Positions 61,197 to 64,000 of a stretch of 64,000 nucleotides of DNA are shown here, piece after piece. Position 1 is the first letter of the stretch. Every line of letters begins with the position of its first letter. The notes beneath the pieces were generated by a model. It was given only the letters and a program-made list of their open reading frames with translations. It ran no database searches and was not told the origin of the DNA. Origin of the DNA: Oceanihabitans sp. IOP_32 (GTDB lineage Bacteria > Bacteroidota > Bacteroidia > Flavobacteriales > Flavobacteriaceae); contig NZ_CP040813.1 in the NCBI RefSeq assembly GCF_009498295.1, positions 1,743,001 through 1,807,000 on the forward strand, read 5' to 3'. The position numbers and the translations under genes are program-made.

Positions 61197-61838
61197 ATGA
61201 GTAAAAAAAAGAAAAAATATTATACCGTCTGGAAAGGCCATAAAACTGGTGTTTTTGAATCTTGGAATGCATGTAAAGCCCAAATTCAAGATTATCAAGG
61301 TGCTCTATATAAATCGTTTCCAACTTTTAATGAAGCACAAAAGGCATTTAAAGGACATTATAAAGATTATATTGGTAAAGCCTCGAAGTTTAAAAGTGAT
61401 TTATCTGCCGAGCAATTAAAGAGAATAGGACAGCCCAATTACAATTCTATTTCGGTTGATGCCGCTTCTAGCGGAAACCCTGGTATTATGGAGTATAGAG
61501 GTGTAGATACCAAAACAAAAAAACAACTCTTTATTCAGGGTCCATTCGAGCAGGGCACCAATAATATAGGCGAATTTCTAGCACTTGTTCATGGTTTAGC
61601 ATTGCTGAAAAATAATAATAGTGACCGAATTATATATACCGATTCTAAAACGGCCATGAGCTGGGTTAAAAATAAAAAGTGTAATACAAAATTAGAGCGT
61701 AACGAAAAGAACAAAGCGCTTTTTGATCTTGTGGATAGAGCTGTCGAATGGCTAAAAAACAACAGCTATTCTACCGTTATTGTAAAATGGGAAACTAAGG
61801 CTTGGGGAGAAATTCCTGCAGATTTTGGACGAAAATAA
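61197..61838 (+). CDS. Ribonuclease H1 with viroplasmin-like N-terminal domain
   Basis: 213 residues. N-terminal Caulimovirus-viroplasmin/RNase HI hybrid-binding domain (KKYYTVWKGHKTGVFESWNA ... FPTFNEAQKAFKGH) at 4-52, then RNase H fold: SVDAASSGNPGIMEYRG (first Asp), NNIGEFLALVHGL (Glu), IIYTDSKTAMSWVKN (Asp). Last catalytic Asp in EIPADFGRK. It removes RNA from RNA-DNA hybrids. 40 bp behind purN and perhaps co-transcribed. Confidence 0.9.
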   Translation: MSKKKKKYYTVWKGHKTGVFESWNACKAQIQDYQGALYKSFPTFNEAQKAFKGHYKDYIGKASKFKSDLSAEQLKRIGQPNYNSISVDAASSGNPGIMEYRGVDTKTKKQLFIQGPFEQGTNNIGEFLALVHGLALLKNNNSDRIIYTDSKTAMSWVKNKKCNTKLERNEKNKALFDLVDRAVEWLKNNSYSTVIVKWETKAWGEIPADFGRK

Positions 61839-61980
61839 CGTGTGGCATCTTTCTAAAATAGAATTGAGCCTTAAAACTCGTGTTGATTTAGAAATACGAA
61901 GAGGGCATTGGTACGTTATTCTCTTCATACATAAAGGTCTGTTTTTAAATTCTATGAGCAACTTATTTAAAAATCATTAA

Positions 61981-62191
61981 TGTCCGATAAAAGACATAAG
62001 ACCGCTTCGCTTTTAGACGTTAGAACCAAGGCTAGATTCTAACTAGCTGATTGGCAGAAGTGAATTGAATAATAAAACATCTCATCGCACTCTTTATAAT
62101 TGTTTTATATAAACAAGGTATCATTTTAAAAGACGCGTCAAGTTCTTTATTTAAAAGAGATTAACGATTATAAAACGTTTTTAGTCGGACA
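61981..62191. mobile_element. Possible MITE (211 bp)
   Basis: Ends are inverted repeats TGTCCGATAAAA (61981) and TTTTTAGTCGGACA (ending 62191), matching over 12-13 bases with one base inserted. No ORF inside. Ends of the type TGTCCG(A)TAAAA are like those of IS elements in flavobacteria. Flanks TTAA and CTAA may be a worn target duplication. It sits in a 718-bp gene-free gap (61839-62557). Confidence 0.5.
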
Positions 62192-62425
62192 CTAATGTTT
62201 AAAAATAGTAAATTGATTAAATTTTGAGGAAAACGCTTTTTTTCTTTTGCTATATTTTATAATTAATTGTCCTTTATATGTCATAAACCTATAAATTAGT
62301 AACTTATGATGACATCTTTGTGCCGAAACGACAATAGATATTTATTTTTATTCCGCGTAAATCTGCGGGGTAATTATCCCTTATCTAATATTTGTTTTCT
62401 CGCTGATTTCGCAGATGGACGCAGA

Positions 62426-62449
62426 TTTTTTCGTCGTATGACGAAAAAA
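62426..62449. terminator. Perfect 10-bp hairpin in gene-free gap
   Basis: TTTTTTCGTC-GTAT-GACGAAAAAA: A-rich/T-rich stem usable as terminator in both directions, although no gene ends nearby. The surrounding sequence (CTGCGG..., GCAGATGGACGCAGATT) resembles a common intergenic repeat. Otherwise 62192-62508 holds nothing that I recognise. Confidence 0.45.
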
Positions 62450-62508
62450 GGGACATACAGATATAATTATTAATATGATAGTTATCATATAGTCATAAAA
62501 AAATATTA

Positions 62509-62538
62509 TTGTCTTCGTTTTTAAAACACTTATATTTG
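62509..62538 (+). promoter_or_regulatory. Bacteroidota-type promoter of the PfkB kinase gene
   Basis: TTG at 62509-62511 and TATATTTG at 62531-62538, 19 bases apart, match the -33 TTG / -7 TAnnTTTG consensus. The start codon is at 62558. Confidence 0.75.
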
Positions 62539-62557
62539 CAAAAATTAGAACACCAGT

Positions 62558-63484
62558 ATGGGTAAATTAGTGATAGTAGGTACAATGGCTTTCGATGCTA
62601 TTGAGACACCTTTCGGAAAAACCGATAAAATTCTTGGTGGCGCAGCTACTTTTATTGGGCTTGCAGCCTCTCATTTCGATATCGATGCCGCAGCCGTTTC
62701 AATTGTAGGTGGCGATTTTCCTCAAGAGTATTTAGATTTGTTATCAAATAAAAATATTGATCTCTCAGGCGTAGAAATTGTTAAAGATGGTAAAACCTTT
62801 TTTTGGAGCGGTCGCTATCATAACGACATGAATTCTCGCGACACTTTAATTACAGAGCTTAATACCTTGGCCCATTTTAATCCCGTTGTTCCAGAAGCTT
62901 ATCAAGATGCCGAGGTGGTTATGTTGGGTAATTTGCACCCCATAGTGCAGTCTGCTGTGTTAGATCAAATGCAAACCAAGCCCAAATTGGTTGTTTTAGA
63001 TACGATGAATTTCTGGATGGATTCTGCTCTAGACGACCTCTTAAATGTTATTAAACGCGTCGATGTGATAACTATAAACGACGAGGAGGCCAGGCAGTTA
63101 ACCGGGGAATATTCCCTAGTAGTGGCGGCTAAAAAAATTCATAAAATGGGACCAAAATATGTGGTTATTAAAAAAGGCGAGCACGGTGCTTTGTTATTTA
63201 ATAACGACCAAGTGTTTTATGCTCCAGCTTTACCACTTAAAGAAGTTTTTGATCCTACAGGAGCAGGCGATACGTTTGCAGGGGGCTTCGCGGGGTATAT
63301 GGCTCAAACTGGAGACACCTCGTTCGAAAACATGAAAAATGCGGTTATATTTGGCTCTACTTTAGCCTCGTTTTGTGTAGAAAAATTTGGTACAGAACGC
63401 ATGGTTAATTTACAAAGTGAAGAGGTGCGTAAACGCTTATTACAATTTAAGCAATTAACGCAATTTGAAATAGAATTGTCATAA
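62558..63484 (+). CDS. PfkB-family carbohydrate/nucleoside kinase
   Basis: 308 residues. ILGGAATFIGLAASHFD at the N terminus is the ribokinase-type sugar-binding region; EVFDPTGAGDTFAGGFAGYM near residue 228 is PfkB signature 2 with catalytic Asp and anion hole. Substrate could be a sugar or adenosine-like nucleoside. A good promoter (62509-62538) and terminator (63489-63515) make it monocistronic; it is upstream of a purine gene. Confidence 0.9.
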   Translation: MGKLVIVGTMAFDAIETPFGKTDKILGGAATFIGLAASHFDIDAAAVSIVGGDFPQEYLDLLSNKNIDLSGVEIVKDGKTFFWSGRYHNDMNSRDTLITELNTLAHFNPVVPEAYQDAEVVMLGNLHPIVQSAVLDQMQTKPKLVVLDTMNFWMDSALDDLLNVIKRVDVITINDEEARQLTGEYSLVVAAKKIHKMGPKYVVIKKGEHGALLFNNDQVFYAPALPLKEVFDPTGAGDTFAGGFAGYMAQTGDTSFENMKNAVIFGSTLASFCVEKFGTERMVNLQSEEVRKRLLQFKQLTQFEIELS

Positions 63485-63488
63485 ATTA

Positions 63489-63515
63489 ACGCGCTCTTAT
63501 TTAGAGTGCGTTTTT
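63489..63515 (+). terminator. Terminator of the PfkB gene
   Basis: ACGCGCTCT / AGAGTGCGT stem with one G-T pair, loop of five bases, followed by TTTTT. Confidence 0.8.
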
Positions 63516-63590
63516 AATTTTAATAATACTGCTAAGGTAGGAATTCAAAATATTTAAAAATAAGAACTAAAGCGATAACCTTTTATAATT

Positions 63591-64000
63591 ATGAGTGATG
63601 CATTAAAGCACGAATGTGGAATAGCAGTAATTAGACTTTTAAAACCACTAGAATATTATAAAGAAAAATATGGAAGTGCATTTTATGGAGTGAATAAAAT
63701 GTATTTAATGATGGAAAAGCAGCATAACCGCGGTCAAGATGGCGCTGGTTTTGCAAGCATTAAGCTAGATACGAAGCCTGGCGAACGCTATATAAGCCGT
63801 GTGCGCTCTATAGCCCAACAACCCATTCAAGATATTTTTTCACAAATTAACCAACGTATTAATAAAGAGTTTGTTGCGCATCCGGAGTATGTTGATGATG
63901 TGGCTGCGCAAAAAAAGAATATACCATATATTGGCGAAGTGCTTTTAGGGCACGTCCGTTATGGTACATTTGGAAAAAATAGTGTGGAAAGTGTACATCC
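63591..64000 (+). CDS. purF: Amidophosphoribosyltransferase-like protein (partial, N-terminal part)
   Basis: 137 codons are visible before the window ends. MSDALKHECGIAVIRLLKPL carries the N-terminal nucleophile Cys9 of the Ntn glutamine amidotransferase domain, with a short leader; EKQHNRGQDGAGFASIKLD and VLLGHVRYGTFGKNSVESV are the conserved PurF loops. It catalyses the first committed step of purine synthesis. Bacteroidota genomes often carry this long-leader form; the synthase domain is beyond the window. Confidence 0.88.
   Translation, partial: MSDALKHECGIAVIRLLKPLEYYKEKYGSAFYGVNKMYLMMEKQHNRGQDGAGFASIKLDTKPGERYISRVRSIAQQPIQDIFSQINQRINKEFVAHPEYVDDVAAQKKNIPYIGEVLLGHVRYGTFGKNSVESVH

Overview
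The window looks like chromosomal DNA of a marine-type member of the Flavobacteriaceae (phylum Bacteroidota). Reasons: AT-rich DNA, a SusC/SusD pair, several TonB-dependent receptor proteins, SDR-type threonine dehydrogenase, Bacteroidota-type PEP carboxylase and PRPP amidotransferase, A/T-rich start regions without Shine-Dalgarno sequences, and -7 boxes of the TAnnTTTG type. I cannot name the genus from sequence alone.

Layout. 0-17 kb is ordinary chromosome: partial PBP4-type peptidase, a susC/susD pair, murein dipeptide epimerase with a BioF-like PLP enzyme, enoyl-CoA hydratase with an NtrY-like kinase, HupE-like membrane protein, threonine dehydrogenase, M13 peptidase, CBS, zinc-ribbon and GNAT proteins. 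17.2-34 kb is an accessory island. 34-64 kb is again core-like: an outer membrane protein, an ATP-grasp/transglutaminase-7TM pair, a seven-gene operon that I read as uptake and use of 3-hydroxybutyrate oligomers or related esters, a dead PIN toxin-antitoxin pair, nadB-nadA, ppc, acpP-fabF-rnc, purN, RNase H, a PfkB kinase and the start of an amidophosphoribosyltransferase gene.

The island has two parts. The left part (17.2-21.5 kb) is an eroding arsenic/toxin-antitoxin block: frameshifted ParE toxin, interrupted small membrane protein, frameshifted OsmC and a wrecked ACR3 arsenite exporter, next to apparently intact ArsC, ArsR, thioredoxin-like and ArsP-like genes. The right part (21.6-32.56 kb) is the main discovery: an integron-like gene-cassette array. 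Five full-length sites (131-197 bp; 22467, 23260, 26567, 28025, 31073), plus a half site and one or two short sites, separate compact one- or two-gene cassettes. Every full site has the same folded design: CAAC, six bases, GTRTAW, G, four bases, G, a T-D-G-C block, an apical region, then the exact complement carrying T opposite both G residues, three bases and GTTG. Stem sequences differ between sites but covary. The two ends of each intact cassette are complementary to each other (for example GTTGGCATT and AATGCCAAC), as expected if each cassette was once a circle joined at one site. Cassette genes nearly all read away from a tyrosine recombinase at 32558-33700, which has an extra N-terminal domain and lacks the IntI-specific insertion. 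A tail-less single-stranded DNA-binding protein gene lies just beyond it.

Cassette cargo: CDF cation transporter; a 58-aa membrane protein plus a small basic protein; two coupled membrane proteins beside a decayed IS91-type element; a VOC lipoprotein plus AraC regulator; a C5 methyltransferase plus MvaI/BcnI-like endonuclease; a secreted protein; and a small CxxC protein. Such cargo (defence, resistance, unknown small proteins) matches what integron arrays carry. A pair of similar sequences at 17158 and 33886 may mark the outer ends of the whole island.
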